Assembly (NCBI RefSeq): GCF_032341995.1 | Contig: NZ_CP135438.1 | Coordinates: forward strand, 496,001 to 560,000 | Source: Domibacillus sp. DTU_2020_1001157_1_SI_ALB_TIR_016 | Lineage (GTDB): Bacteria > Bacillota > Bacilli > Bacillales > Domibacillaceae | DNA: 64,000 bases | Direction: 5' to 3' | In this document: positions 22,704 to 31,990 of the stretch, in pieces | Numbering within the stretch: the stretch's first letter is position 1 | How the letters are laid out: each line of letters opens with the position of its first letter | The notes under the pieces: model-generated | Told to the model about the DNA's origin: nothing | Databases searched by the model: none | Seen by the model: only the letters and a program-made list of their open reading frames with translations | Translations under genes and position numbers: made by a program

Positions 22704-24676
22704 TAAGCACCACCACCAAACATTCTCATTTCATTGCTTGGAATCTCTACCTTGAAGGTAATGTTTTTCACACCAGAAATGGATAAAACTAAGTGACCTG
22801 TTTCAAATCTTGGGATCGCCGCCAGCTCACTATCTGTAATTTGTCCTTCAAAAATCATCTTCAAGATTGGAATGGTAATGCTGTCTTGCTGTGCGATAAA
22901 TTTGTATTGCGTTAACTGGAACAGCTTCTTTATGTTCTCCGCATTTTCATTATTTTGACCAACCCCATAGTTCGGCACAAAGTCACTGATTGAATGTGAT
23001 ACAAAGAAAATGCCGCCAAAATATTTACGTGCTTCACGCATAAACCGTTCGATGTACTGTACAGCCGGTTTTGAAATATCTTTCGTATTTATAATGTTAT
23101 GTGCTTCATCTATAACGATCAGATACTTTATAGCTTCAGTGGCTTCCAGCTCTCCACGATTAAATTTTCTAAACTGATAAGAACCGTTGACGATCATTCC
23201 ATCCCAAAGCATGTTCATGATGTTAAATAGTTGAGCCTGGAACACTTCACCCTGCATGGATAAAAGTGAACGAATCGGAAAAGATACAACTTGTTCTTCA
23301 TCGAATGACTGAATGGATGAATGACCATTGAAAATCTGCCCGTAAATATCCACGATGCTTTGCACAGCCAGCTCAATACTGCTTAAAAGTAAAACAGTAT
23401 TACTAGCTAAGTTTTCATTGATCTTTTCACTCGCAATATCACTGTAAAGCTCTTTACGAATCAACGCTAAAAAATCCGAAAAAGTAGGGTACTCATTCGG
23501 CTGAAATGATGTAACAGCGATCTCGTTTTCTTTATCCTCTGACCACAAACCTTTTTCAATATAAAGCTGTCTTAACAACGATGAATAAAGAGATTTTTCA
23601 TCATCACCGGCAGTCGGCTTTAAAAAGTTATAGAAAACTTTCAGTTTAGACAAGTGCTGCATAAATGATAATTCTTCATTAGTTGAGCCATCTTCTTTAA
23701 CTGCTGTCTTATAAACGTGTAATGGGTTAATGATTCCCTCACTTCCATCAAGGGCGATCTGCTTGCCGCCAAGCGCTTCAACCAACCCAGAAAACTCACC
23801 GGTTACATCTAAAATCCGCACCTTGTTTCCTTTGATTGCTTGTTCAAGAACCGTCTTTTTTAAGAGTGTCGATTTACCAGAACCCATCTGCCCCACCATC
23901 AAGGCATTGTAATGTTTTCTCTGCTTATCTTTGTGAAAAAGATCAAGTACAATCGTTCCACCCGTATAAGTTGTTCCTAGAAAAGTGCCGGTTGCATCAT
24001 TTAAAGAAGTATAGTGAAAAGGATAGCCACCGGCTATTGTTGAAGCCTGTATTTCCTTGCCTTTTCGCTTATTTGTGTACTTGGCTTGTGCCTTGTAACT
24101 TTGAAACATTCCGTCCCATTCCCACTCCTGTTCATTCAGCAGTACAGCAGCCCGAAAGTTCATAGCTTCCAGTTCTTCGATCACTTTTTTTGTGTTCACT
24201 TCAAGTTCTTCCAGCGTCTTTCCCTTCACGTATAAACGTAGGTGTACGTACTTTAAAATCTCACCCACAGTTAGGTTTTCATATAGCTCACTTAGCTCTG
24301 CATACTGCTTGCGGGCATCAATTCTTTCAATGTTGTCTTTTGCATTTTCAAAACGGATATTTTGCTCGGCCAAAGCCTTGTTGATCTGGTCCACCACTTC
24401 ACGCTTATTCGCATTTGAAATATCAACCGTACACAAAACATTCGGCATGTTGATGATCGGTTCGAGCCAGTAATCATTTACGATATTCTGGTACTTGTAA
24501 ACATGAAGCGAGGTCATATAGCCGTCACCTAGGCGTATATAGTTAGGTAAAAACTTAACTCCACCATTAGGTTGAATGGATGAAACAACCATTGGGTTAT
24601 AACCTTTTTCGCTTTTTACTTCTTCATCGGTTTGCCCCTTGCCAAACATATCTTTCAGTTTCTCGATCATGTTCAT
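22703..24676 (-). CDS. VirB4-type conjugation ATPase
   Basis: A 657-residue ATPase of the VirB4/ConE family. Walker A is [13 protein letters not shown] near residue 265 and Walker B is YLIVIDEAHNII near residue 520. The N-terminal third matches the usual substrate/assembly domain. It powers the type IV secretion channel at the inner face of the membrane. AGGAGATATTAC precedes the ATG. It follows a small VirB4-N-like gene and precedes the CwlT-like gene. Confidence 0.93.
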   Translation of the reverse strand: MNMIEKLKDMFGKGQTDEEVKSEKGYNPMVVSSIQPNGGVKFLPNYIRLGDGYMTSLHVYKYQNIVNDYWLEPIINMPNVLCTVDISNANKREVVDQINKALAEQNIRFENAKDNIERIDARKQYAELSELYENLTVGEILKYVHLRLYVKGKTLEELEVNTKKVIEELEAMNFRAAVLLNEQEWEWDGMFQSYKAQAKYTNKRKGKEIQASTIAGGYPFHYTSLNDATGTFLGTTYTGGTIVLDLFHKDKQRKHYNALMVGQMGSGKSTLLKKTVLEQAIKGNKVRILDVTGEFSGLVEALGGKQIALDGSEGIINPLHVYKTAVKEDGSTNEELSFMQHLSKLKVFYNFLKPTAGDDEKSLYSSLLRQLYIEKGLWSEDKENEIAVTSFQPNEYPTFSDFLALIRKELYSDIASEKINENLASNTVLLLSSIELAVQSIVDIYGQIFNGHSSIQSFDEEQVVSFPIRSLLSMQGEVFQAQLFNIMNMLWDGMIVNGSYQFRKFNRGELEATEAIKYLIVIDEAHNIINTKDISKPAVQYIERFMREARKYFGGIFFVSHSISDFVPNYGVGQNNENAENIKKLFQLTQYKFIAQQDSITIPILKMIFEGQITDSELAAIPRFETGHLVLSISGVKNITFKVEIPSNEMRMFGGGA

Positions 24677-24691
24677 GTAATATCTCCTCTT

Positions 24692-25339
24692 TTATTCAGT
24701 TTCACTTAATGGCTTCGTATTCGGGTTAAACATTTGGAACAAGATATTGATTTTCTTTTCAATTGAAAGCTCCGTTACTGGATTACTACGAGCCAGTAAG
24801 TTCTTGATCTGGTGCAGTTTTTCTAGTAACTTCTTTTCTTCTTCTGCATACATGAAAATGAAATATTCCCGATTCGTCCGGTGCTTTTCCAAGTTGTCAA
24901 ATTCTCTTAACCTGCTCTCTAAGAACGACTGATACGCTGTATTTTTGTTTTGTCTTAAACGCTTATAGATAAAGCTTTTTTGCTTTTCAAGATTTAAAGG
25001 GATATTTAAAGGAACAATCTTAATGTCTTCCGTATAAGCGGTTAAAAAGGTTGCTAAATTTTGAATGTCGTTGCTTAAATCGGCATCATTTAATGAGTAA
25101 ATATCTTTGCTTTCAATTTGGATAATCTCCATATATTCGCCGGAACGCATTTCAAAGAAATCATTATTGGTTACATCTACTACCGGACTAATTTGAGCAA
25201 AAGAGGACTTTACAGCAGCTTTTTTCTCTTTCCGTTCCTTTTCAAGAACGAGATTCGATTCATCTAATACAGCAGCCCCAGGCATGATGTGTTTATTCTT
25301 TTTTAATTTAATTTCATCAATTAGTATCATTTTCATCAC
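24692..25339 (-). CDS. Transfer protein next to VirB4
   Basis: A 215-residue soluble protein beginning MMKMILIDEIKLKKNKHIMP. The stretch around residues 60-100 (FFEMRSGEYMEIIQIESKDI ...) resembles the N-terminal barrel region of VirB4/TraC-like ATPases, so it may be a detached N-domain that works with the following VirB4. It overlaps the upstream small membrane gene by 4 bases (ATGA). Sixteen bases separate it from VirB4. Confidence 0.6.
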   Translation of the reverse strand: MMKMILIDEIKLKKNKHIMPGAAVLDESNLVLEKERKEKKAAVKSSFAQISPVVDVTNNDFFEMRSGEYMEIIQIESKDIYSLNDADLSNDIQNLATFLTAYTEDIKIVPLNIPLNLEKQKSFIYKRLRQNKNTAYQSFLESRLREFDNLEKHRTNREYFIFMYAEEEKKLLEKLHQIKNLLARSNPVTELSIEKKINILFQMFNPNTKPLSETE

Positions 25340-25629
25340 TCGCTTTCACTGTAATCTATGGAACTGTATGTGTCTTTTTTTCGGACGATTGAATAGTACA
25401 TCGCTTCGTACATTCTCTTTTTCGGGTTCGTTTTCGGTCTGATTATCATAAACACGCCAAAGGCGATCAAGAACAGCGTGTACAGCATATGGAAATCGCT
25501 ATGCACTAAAGGAATTGTCATATAGCGAATCAAGATCAAAGACATTATTAGAAACAAGTCGAACAGGTAAATGCTCCTTGAAATTTTTAGCTCACTTGCG
25601 ACTTCATTCGGTATACGGTACGTTCGCAT
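25336..25629 (-). CDS. Small PrgI/TcpE-like membrane protein
   Basis: A 97-residue protein with two close membrane helices (about residues 22-38 and 48-63) after MRTYRIPNEVASELKISRSI. This size, topology and position before VirB4 match the PrgI/TcpE/DUF5592-type proteins of Gram-positive conjugation systems, the VirB3-like partner. It is the first gene of the left half of the split transfer operon. Confidence 0.65.
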   Translation of the reverse strand: MRTYRIPNEVASELKISRSIYLFDLFLIMSLILIRYMTIPLVHSDFHMLYTLFLIAFGVFMIIRPKTNPKKRMYEAMYYSIVRKKDTYSSIDYSESE

Positions 25630-25693
25630 TTTCCCACTCCTTTATAAAATTGCTCTGTTTAAAGGTGATTACCCCTAAATTTTATAGTGTAAT

Positions 25694-25723
25694 TTTACAC
25701 AAAAGAGATATTTTTGGTATAAT
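25694..25723 (+). promoter_or_regulatory. Promoter of the embedded plus-strand gene
   Basis: TTTACA, 18-base spacer, TATAAT. It points away from the transfer operon, so the gene has its own transcription. The TGTAA-TT-TTACA dyad overlaps its -35 box. Confidence 0.6.
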
Positions 25724-25746
25724 CATAAAAACAGAGAGGAATCACT

Positions 25747-26085
25747 TTGGAATATATATCTTTGGTATTGCAGTATATACAAACACGAGTAGACCCCTTT
25801 TTATGGGAACTGTTTATAGTTCCAGTTGTTGTAGTAGGGTTAGGCGTATTAGCAGCAATATTGTCAAAAAAATTTATTTTTGGTCCAATCATTACTTTTT
25901 TTCTTATGTTTACCTACAACTTTTTTGATCTTGTTACTTTTTATCCTGATTCAATAATTGGTGAAGCATCCACCCAAAGGTATCTGTTTGGCTGGTGTCT
26001 CATTCATCCTTTAGTTTCCTTGGTAATCTCATTTTTTTTAGCCCCACCCACTATACTGAAACAGTTAACACAGCCTATAAAATAA
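25747..26085 (+). CDS. Small DUF2651-like membrane protein inserted in transfer operon
   Basis: A 112-residue protein with about three hydrophobic helices; LAAILSKKFIFGPIITFFLM resembles the YbeF/DUF2651 family of Bacillus membrane proteins of unknown role. Start is TTG 25747 with AGAGAGGA before it. It is the only plus-strand gene inside the transfer region, between the VirB6-like and PrgI-like genes, and has its own promoter and a shared bidirectional terminator. That makes it look like inserted cargo, perhaps an entry-exclusion or immunity protein (inference only). Confidence 0.6.
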   Translation: MEYISLVLQYIQTRVDPFLWELFIVPVVVVGLGVLAAILSKKFIFGPIITFFLMFTYNFFDLVTFYPDSIIGEASTQRYLFGWCLIHPLVSLVISFFLAPPTILKQLTQPIK

Positions 26086-26117
26086 AAAGTAGCGTTAGGT
26101 GACCAACGCTACTTTTT
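26084..26117. terminator. Bidirectional terminator
   Basis: AAAAAGTAGCGTT and AACGCTACTTTTTT form a 13-bp stem between the plus-strand gene and the VirB6-like gene; it should stop both. Confidence 0.8.
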
Positions 26118-26121
26118 TCTA

Positions 26122-28728
26122 TTACTTTTTAGTTTGGTTTTTCATTCGGTTGAACCGGTCTTTTTTGCTCTTTCGATTAATCACATGCTGTCTGTCTTGT
26201 CCTTCACTTTCCAAGATCCGTTCTTCACTAGAAGCTTTTGGAACACCGGCAGGAGCAGGAGCTATGGCTACAGCTGCACCGCCACCCGATTCACCATTTT
26301 CTTCTCGACTTACACTTTGGCTACCAGTAATACTTCTGTTACTTTCTTCTACTTTCACTTCTTCATTAACTTGGTTTACATTCTCTTGTTGAACCGTAGT
26401 TTGATTTGTTGAAGAACTATAAGATGATTCAGATATTACCCGTTCTTCATTAGAGATTTTTGGAACGCCAGTGTTACTTGCCATACTGCCGGTTGATTCC
26501 GAACCACTTTGACCACTTGTGGTTGATTGACCACTTGTGGTCACTGTTTGAGTACCAGCCTGACTAGTCGTATTTACAGTTTGTTCACTATTTTGAGTAT
26601 CCGTTACATTTAATTGTTGCGTTATATTGCTTTGCGTTTGTATATCACTTTGACCACCTTGAACGGTTGAGCCTTCTGTTATATTTGGTTGAGACTGTTG
26701 TTCTAGCGATCGGTCTGGTGATGTTGCTTGCTGTACAGAACCAGATTGACCACTTGTGGTCACTGTTTGAGTGTCATTTTGAACATCGGTTATATTCACC
26801 GGCTGTTCTGCATTGCTTTGTCTCTGCACATCATTTTGACCACCTTGAACGGTTGAGCCTTCTGTTATATTTGGTTGAGACTGTTGTTCTAAAGATTGAT
26901 CTGGTGCTGTTGCCTGTTGTATGCTGCCGCCCTGGCTACTTGTAGTCGCTGTTTGAGTGCCGTTTTGCATATCCGTTATATTGACCGGTTGCTCTGAAAG
27001 CCCTTGTCGGCTTATACTGCTTCCAGCGCCTTGACTTGCGCTATCACCATTCATTTGCTGTTCTAAATCCGGAGTTGCTGCCCCATCCAATGCGCCTGTT
27101 CCTTTTAGTGCAGCTTGACCACCGGTTGATCTTTGTTGAACATCTTGGTTCTGCTTTACTTCCTGCTGTTTTTCAGATGTAGCTTCAAGAGATTCGCTTG
27201 CACCATTTGCCGCACCTAGTGAGCTTGGCGAATCAGAATCTTTGCTATCGCCTTTTGTCTCGCCCGATTTTGAAACGGCAGCTTTTCCTTTTTCGTCCAC
27301 GTTTGCTTCAATATCACCGTTACTCGTCTGCTCCGCTTCTCCTTTATCAGATCCATCCAGGCTTGGTTTTAAAGGACTCTCTTTTCCCTTTCCTTGTTCA
27401 TCAAATGGCAATTTTGCTTCTGCATTTTTCAAAGGAGACTGGTTTTGATTCTTCGCACCGTTGTTCTCAGAATCCGAACCTTTTGAATCGTCCTTACTAT
27501 CACCCTTACTATCGCTATTACCATTTTTAAGTTTACTTAGCATCTTCCCGGCTCCATCCTTAGCACCTAAAGTCATCTTTCCAGCTGCATACGTACCGGC
27601 TAGTAAGCTCCACCCACCTTTAAGACCGGCATCTATGCCAAATAGCCTTTCAACCATATTCGGACCATCCAGTAAAGCTACACTAAAGCCGATTAAAGCA
27701 ATAATGTAAACCAGCCCTTTAAAGTTGTCGGCCAAGTAAGCTGTACCGATAACGTATAGCTTCATCGACATAAAGATCAACACGATTACTAGAAAAGTGT
27801 TGAGGATGGACTGTATGAGTTTTTTCGTTTTCTGTCCATCATGCAAATCAGCTGGTGCAACAATCATGACTAAAAGATGATTAAACACCAACTCAAACGC
27901 CAAACGAGATAATTTATAAGCGATAGAGAATAAAGTAAATGCCATCACTAGCATGGTTACTATAATAGTGAACCAATCAAGTGAATAGCGGTAATAATAT
28001 TCATTGTTCCAACCTAACCCGCCTTGATCGAGGTCTTTCAATACTTCTTTTCGTTCTTCAACATCATAAGTTAAATGCTTTTGTGCAACCTCTTTATTCT
28101 CAATTGTTAATTCTTCTGTATCAAACTTTTCATTAACACTGATTCTGCTAACCAGATCTATTGGAATAGCACTTTCGGGCTTAACATCTTCCTTATTTTC
28201 CTCGTCTTCCTGTTCAACAGGCCAGTTTGCTTTGTCAAACTCCATTAAATCACTTATATTATCAGCCAAAATATTTTCGGAAACCGTACCTTCTTCTGAA
28301 TTAAATAAAGCACCACTATTGACCGCTTTTACAGCTTCATCGGAAAAGTCATTTGCTTTGTCCATCGCAGTGGATAAAAGCGTAATAACCGCCATAGCTA
28401 TGATAAAATTTACCGCTATAGTTTCAGCTTGTAATTTCCGTTGGAAGACTAACAAGTAACCCGAATACACAAGGCTAAATGCCAACAGGATATATAACAA
28501 TGGTCTAAAGCTGGTTACAAATTCAACCACCGATTCATTTTGAAAAAACTCTTTTACAAGCAGCATTTCATTCGCAACATTCTCTAAGGCATCAAGAAAC
28601 CAAGCAATGCCTTGAACAAAAGCCCAGCCGAGCATCCGAACAAAGTCAGCGCCTAAATCCGAAAGATCGAGTTTATCATGATACTTTTGCAGTATTTCAA
28701 TAACCTGTTCATCGTTCATTTGCGACAC
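26122..28728 (-). CDS. VirB6/TrbL-like channel protein with repeat-rich tail
   Basis: An 868-residue polytopic protein. The N-terminal 400 residues hold several membrane helices (around 70-115, 245-300, 315-365), as in VirB6/TrbL-like channel components. From about residue 410 it becomes a soluble, Ser/Gln/Thr/Gly-rich tail with few hydrophobic residues. Two near-identical 62-residue repeats (QPVNITD...SLEQQSQPNITEGSTVQGGQ) lie in the tail, with a partial third. The C-terminal end is basic (KSKKDRFNRMKNQTKK). CwlT, VirB4 and VirD4 genes in the same operon support the role. The tail may lie outside and contact other cells or the wall (inference). Confidence 0.8.
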   Translation of the reverse strand: MSQMNDEQVIEILQKYHDKLDLSDLGADFVRMLGWAFVQGIAWFLDALENVANEMLLVKEFFQNESVVEFVTSFRPLLYILLAFSLVYSGYLLVFQRKLQAETIAVNFIIAMAVITLLSTAMDKANDFSDEAVKAVNSGALFNSEEGTVSENILADNISDLMEFDKANWPVEQEDEENKEDVKPESAIPIDLVSRISVNEKFDTEELTIENKEVAQKHLTYDVEERKEVLKDLDQGGLGWNNEYYYRYSLDWFTIIVTMLVMAFTLFSIAYKLSRLAFELVFNHLLVMIVAPADLHDGQKTKKLIQSILNTFLVIVLIFMSMKLYVIGTAYLADNFKGLVYIIALIGFSVALLDGPNMVERLFGIDAGLKGGWSLLAGTYAAGKMTLGAKDGAGKMLSKLKNGNSDSKGDSKDDSKGSDSENNGAKNQNQSPLKNAEAKLPFDEQGKGKESPLKPSLDGSDKGEAEQTSNGDIEANVDEKGKAAVSKSGETKGDSKDSDSPSSLGAANGASESLEATSEKQQEVKQNQDVQQRSTGGQAALKGTGALDGAATPDLEQQMNGDSASQGAGSSISRQGLSEQPVNITDMQNGTQTATTSSQGGSIQQATAPDQSLEQQSQPNITEGSTVQGGQNDVQRQSNAEQPVNITDVQNDTQTVTTSGQSGSVQQATSPDRSLEQQSQPNITEGSTVQGGQSDIQTQSNITQQLNVTDTQNSEQTVNTTSQAGTQTVTTSGQSTTSGQSGSESTGSMASNTGVPKISNEERVISESSYSSSTNQTTVQQENVNQVNEEVKVEESNRSITGSQSVSREENGESGGGAAVAIAPAPAGVPKASSEERILESEGQDRQHVINRKSKKDRFNRMKNQTKK
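26640..27000 (-). repeat. 186-bp in-frame tandem repeats in the VirB6-like tail
   Basis: The block with TTGAACGGTTGAGCCTTCTG recurs 186 bases away (around 26651 and 26837), exactly 62 codons, so copy number can change without frameshift. Confidence 0.75.
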
Positions 28729-28739
28729 ACCTCACTTAC

Positions 28740-29147
28740 TTATTGATGAACATCAATAAAATTCTCTATTTGTGAAGTCAATTCCGTTCCCTCATAAGAA
28801 GTTAATCTTAAAGGGTCTGAAACCTTTCCATCTTCTATATAATACAAGTGGTTTTTTTTCTCTAAACCATCGAAATCAAATACTTGTTTATCTGACGTCT
28901 TGCCTTCTTCTCCGTCCGGTTGATAAGCATAGTAATAATTAACCTTTACTCCTTTGTCCTCTAAAACATCTTCTAAATACGGTTCAAAACCTTGATCTTT
29001 TTCATCAACAGCTAAGACAAAGCCGTTTTCTTCACCTGCAAGAAGGTTTTCAACTGTATCAAGATCAACCTGTTTAAGCCCAGCTTCGCTACTTCCACAA
29101 GCTGATAAAATCATTGTTAGAAAAAGAGCCATGACCATTTTTTTCAT
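28740..29147 (-). CDS. Putative transfer-operon lipoprotein
   Basis: A 135-residue lipoprotein with signal MKKMVMALFLTMILSAC (lipobox LSAC). The mature part is acidic, with EENGFVLAVDEKDQGFEPYL and YYYAYQPDGEEGK; the alternating pattern could be a thioredoxin-like fold without the CxxC pair. It lies 11 bases before the VirB6-like gene and follows the small protein gene. A role at the outer face of the transfer channel is an inference. Confidence 0.6.
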   Translation of the reverse strand: MKKMVMALFLTMILSACGSSEAGLKQVDLDTVENLLAGEENGFVLAVDEKDQGFEPYLEDVLEDKGVKVNYYYAYQPDGEEGKTSDKQVFDFDGLEKKNHLYYIEDGKVSDPLRLTSYEGTELTSQIENFIDVHQ

Positions 29148-29150
29148 TTT

Positions 29151-29360
29151 TTAACCTCCGGTTGGAATTAAATGAGCAATCTCGCAATCAAAGTGTGTGT
29201 CGCAGGGATCAACGAGGGTTATTGTTTTCTGCAAATTGGTCTTTTCATCGACCTCATTAAAAATGGTAACATAGCCATCATTTAGAAGAATGGTCAAGAC
29301 TGCTCCTTTTTCTAGTAATTCTTTATTATCATTTATGAATTGGTGTAATGGATTCGTCAT
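29151..29360 (-). CDS. Small hypothetical protein after VirD4
   Basis: A 69-residue protein (MTNPLHQFINDNKELLEKGA start) with two Cys residues near the C-terminus (VDPCDTHFDCEI). Its start overlaps the last base of the VirD4 stop. No family recognised. Confidence 0.55.
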   Translation of the reverse strand: MTNPLHQFINDNKELLEKGAVLTILLNDGYVTIFNEVDEKTNLQKTITLVDPCDTHFDCEIAHLIPTGG

Positions 29361-31978
29361 TAATTGCCACCCTTTCTTAATTCAGTGTCTACAAATTTTT
29401 GAAGTAATAAGAATACTTGTGATTTTAATTTAGTTTGATTTGCCAGCAGCAAGTCTTTCACAGTCAATAAATCTAAGGATTTAAAGTCTTTTCCAAACAT
29501 TTCTTCAAAATTTTGGTCACCGATCATATTACGGAACATGCCTTCATTTAAGGTGTTCTGTATTTTAACCTCACTTGGTTCTTCCTCTATCGGAAAGTCT
29601 TCGGCCGAGTTCTCAAACATTGGGAAATCCTCATTTGGTTCTTCTGGATCAAGCTCCATTTTTGGTTTTGGCGGCTTGCTATCAAATGACGATTCAACTT
29701 CTCCATTTGAAAAGACTAATTCTCTTACTTTCGGTTTAGCTTTTTCTGTTTCAGTTACTTTGTTTTCAACAACTTCTTTCTCAACAACTTTTTGCTCAAC
29801 AACCTCATTTGCTACTGTATGACCTTCTTTATGGCTCTCTGCATTTACAGGCTGTTCATCAAAGGAAACTCTTATTTCGTTCAAATCGAGAGCAGCATGT
29901 GTACATGGAATATCAATGTCATTAATTGATTTTGCTGTATCGTAATAATCCGATAAATATTCCCATCTGTATTTCATGGCTGTTTGACCGGTATTGAAAA
30001 TAGGAAATTGCTGTATTCTGTTTCTGCTTGTGTCTTGCCTTTTAATAGTGCGGATAACTACCATTTCGCCTTCACGCAGCCGCATAAGCTCGTCAGCATT
30101 TAGGAGTGGTCTTGCATCCACATTTTCTGTTTTGGATTTTTTCAAAGAAATCGTTTCACCAGAGCGTGATTTTGTAACGATTGTTTTATCACCGATTTTT
30201 TTAGAAATCATTTCTGCAGTCGAGTGGTCATCCGTCAAAATATAAAATGTATTGTTTGTATTGCCATCAATCGTTTTCCAATCATCCCCGTATAATTTTT
30301 CAATTTGGGAGTATGCTTGAACGACTAAATTAAATCGGATATTACGTCCTAAACAAACTGTTAAAATACTGGCTAAATCATCAATTGCCGGCATGTTTCC
30401 AAATTCATCTAGCAAGAAAATTACTTCTCTAAAGCACTTTCCAGAATTAACATTTGAAGCTGTTCTTGCTAAAGTCGTATAGACTTGTTTGACGTATAGC
30501 GAAGCAATTACATTAAACGTTGCATCATAGTCAGGTACGATCATGAATAGCGCTATTGGTTTTTCAAACTGCATAACCGATTTAAGCCTTGTTTTATCGT
30601 TATCAGCGACTACATGCAGCTCCCCACTTTCCTTATCCCAATCACTAACTGTAAAAGTAGTGACATTATTTTCGAATGAAATTTTGACCTTTTCACCGAT
30701 CTCTACATGCTGGTTATGATATAGGTTAAATCCACCGTTTGAATTGGTCATGATTGTTTCTTTCTTTCCGTTTTCAAAAAGAATCGTTAATCTAGTGAGT
30801 GGTTGTGACTTACCTCTTAACCAATGATTAAAGCCGAATTTCGTCATTTCTAAAGTATTGTCAGAAGTCAGTTTTGCTGTCCCATCAAGGGTAAATACAC
30901 CAAGCTTTGCATTTGTGTTAGCCAGGATACTAGCTCTTGTTTGACCGCCAGAAAAGTTAATCGTAGCGTATTGCATTTTTGCAGGATGATTGTCTGGAAA
31001 CTGATTGAAAAATTCATCTAAACCAGAAATTTCATTTCCGTTATCGTCTTCAACCTTTTTCGTTGCTAATTCCGACATCATTAAAGCGACATTGTACATA
31101 TTGATTTTTTCAGGTGCATTTCGGCAATGCTCACAGATCCCAAGAATTAAAGCCGTACATAAGTCGATACTAGAGTTTTGCCAGAATTTATCCTTTGCTG
31201 TTGCATCGTTGTACAGCATGAAAGCGACTGAACGAGCGTATTGTTGGGCTAATGAATAATTCTCTGCAAAAAATTCTTCTTTCGTTAACTGCAAAAGGTT
31301 ATAGCTCATAGACTGCAACGGGTTCATCAAGTTTAAGACTTCAACGTGATACCCTAAATCTTCAAGCGTTTTTTTAGAAGCCGCATAGAGCTCACCTTTG
31401 GGATCATTGAAAATCATGGACGGTTGCTTTTCGGCGCGACTATAAATATCAATTGTCGGGAAGATAAATGTCTCACCTTTACCGGAGCGAGTTGTACCAA
31501 TGATTAGATTATTCACAGCCGAATCATCAATAAAAATCTTGTCTCTATGCCTTGAAATCGGTACGCCACCGCCGCCAGAATAACGGTCAGCAAGTTCTGG
31601 CACTGCTTTATATTGCTCTTTTATCTCTTTTAAAGTAGTAAAACGGCTGCTTCCTTTTTGGTCTTTGCCGATCTTACCGAAGTTTGTAACCATCTTATAT
31701 GTTGCAAATGAGCTTACAGCTGCACTCAATAAACCGACCAAGCCAAGCATGATTACATTCCCGACTAATACACTAAAGCCCGTTATCATCCCACCATTGA
31801 AGCTCAATTCTTTTGGTTTAAGTAGCGTTCCCGATACAACATAGCTGTCATAAAGCCCATAAAATAGGTTGACCACTGTATTTAAAGCCAGCAGGGTAAC
31901 GACAAAGGTTATTAGAAAAACGGACAACGGCAGTGATAATTTTTTTAAATGTCTTTTCCATGCTTTTTGATTTTCCAT
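29360..31978 (-). CDS. VirD4/TraG-type coupling protein with inserted domain
   Basis: An 872-residue type IV coupling protein. Two membrane helices lie near residues 15-40 and 70-100; Walker A is GTTRSGKGETF near 168, NDPKGELYA follows, and Walker B is FLLDEFGNMP near 545. It links the relaxosome to the channel. A segment of about 90 residues (about 385-475: RLTILFENGKKETIMTNSNG ... VVADNDKTRL) interrupts the ATPase core and looks like a beta-rich insert. The long acidic C-terminus may bind the relaxase. I start at ATG 31978, where GGGG sits 8 bases upstream; the ATG 6 bases earlier is too close to it. Confidence 0.92.
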   Translation of the reverse strand: MENQKAWKRHLKKLSLPLSVFLITFVVTLLALNTVVNLFYGLYDSYVVSGTLLKPKELSFNGGMITGFSVLVGNVIMLGLVGLLSAAVSSFATYKMVTNFGKIGKDQKGSSRFTTLKEIKEQYKAVPELADRYSGGGGVPISRHRDKIFIDDSAVNNLIIGTTRSGKGETFIFPTIDIYSRAEKQPSMIFNDPKGELYAASKKTLEDLGYHVEVLNLMNPLQSMSYNLLQLTKEEFFAENYSLAQQYARSVAFMLYNDATAKDKFWQNSSIDLCTALILGICEHCRNAPEKINMYNVALMMSELATKKVEDDNGNEISGLDEFFNQFPDNHPAKMQYATINFSGGQTRASILANTNAKLGVFTLDGTAKLTSDNTLEMTKFGFNHWLRGKSQPLTRLTILFENGKKETIMTNSNGGFNLYHNQHVEIGEKVKISFENNVTTFTVSDWDKESGELHVVADNDKTRLKSVMQFEKPIALFMIVPDYDATFNVIASLYVKQVYTTLARTASNVNSGKCFREVIFLLDEFGNMPAIDDLASILTVCLGRNIRFNLVVQAYSQIEKLYGDDWKTIDGNTNNTFYILTDDHSTAEMISKKIGDKTIVTKSRSGETISLKKSKTENVDARPLLNADELMRLREGEMVVIRTIKRQDTSRNRIQQFPIFNTGQTAMKYRWEYLSDYYDTAKSINDIDIPCTHAALDLNEIRVSFDEQPVNAESHKEGHTVANEVVEQKVVEKEVVENKVTETEKAKPKVRELVFSNGEVESSFDSKPPKPKMELDPEEPNEDFPMFENSAEDFPIEEEPSEVKIQNTLNEGMFRNMIGDQNFEEMFGKDFKSLDLLTVKDLLLANQTKLKSQVFLLLQKFVDTELRKGGN

Positions 31979-31990
31979 TGTCATATCCCC

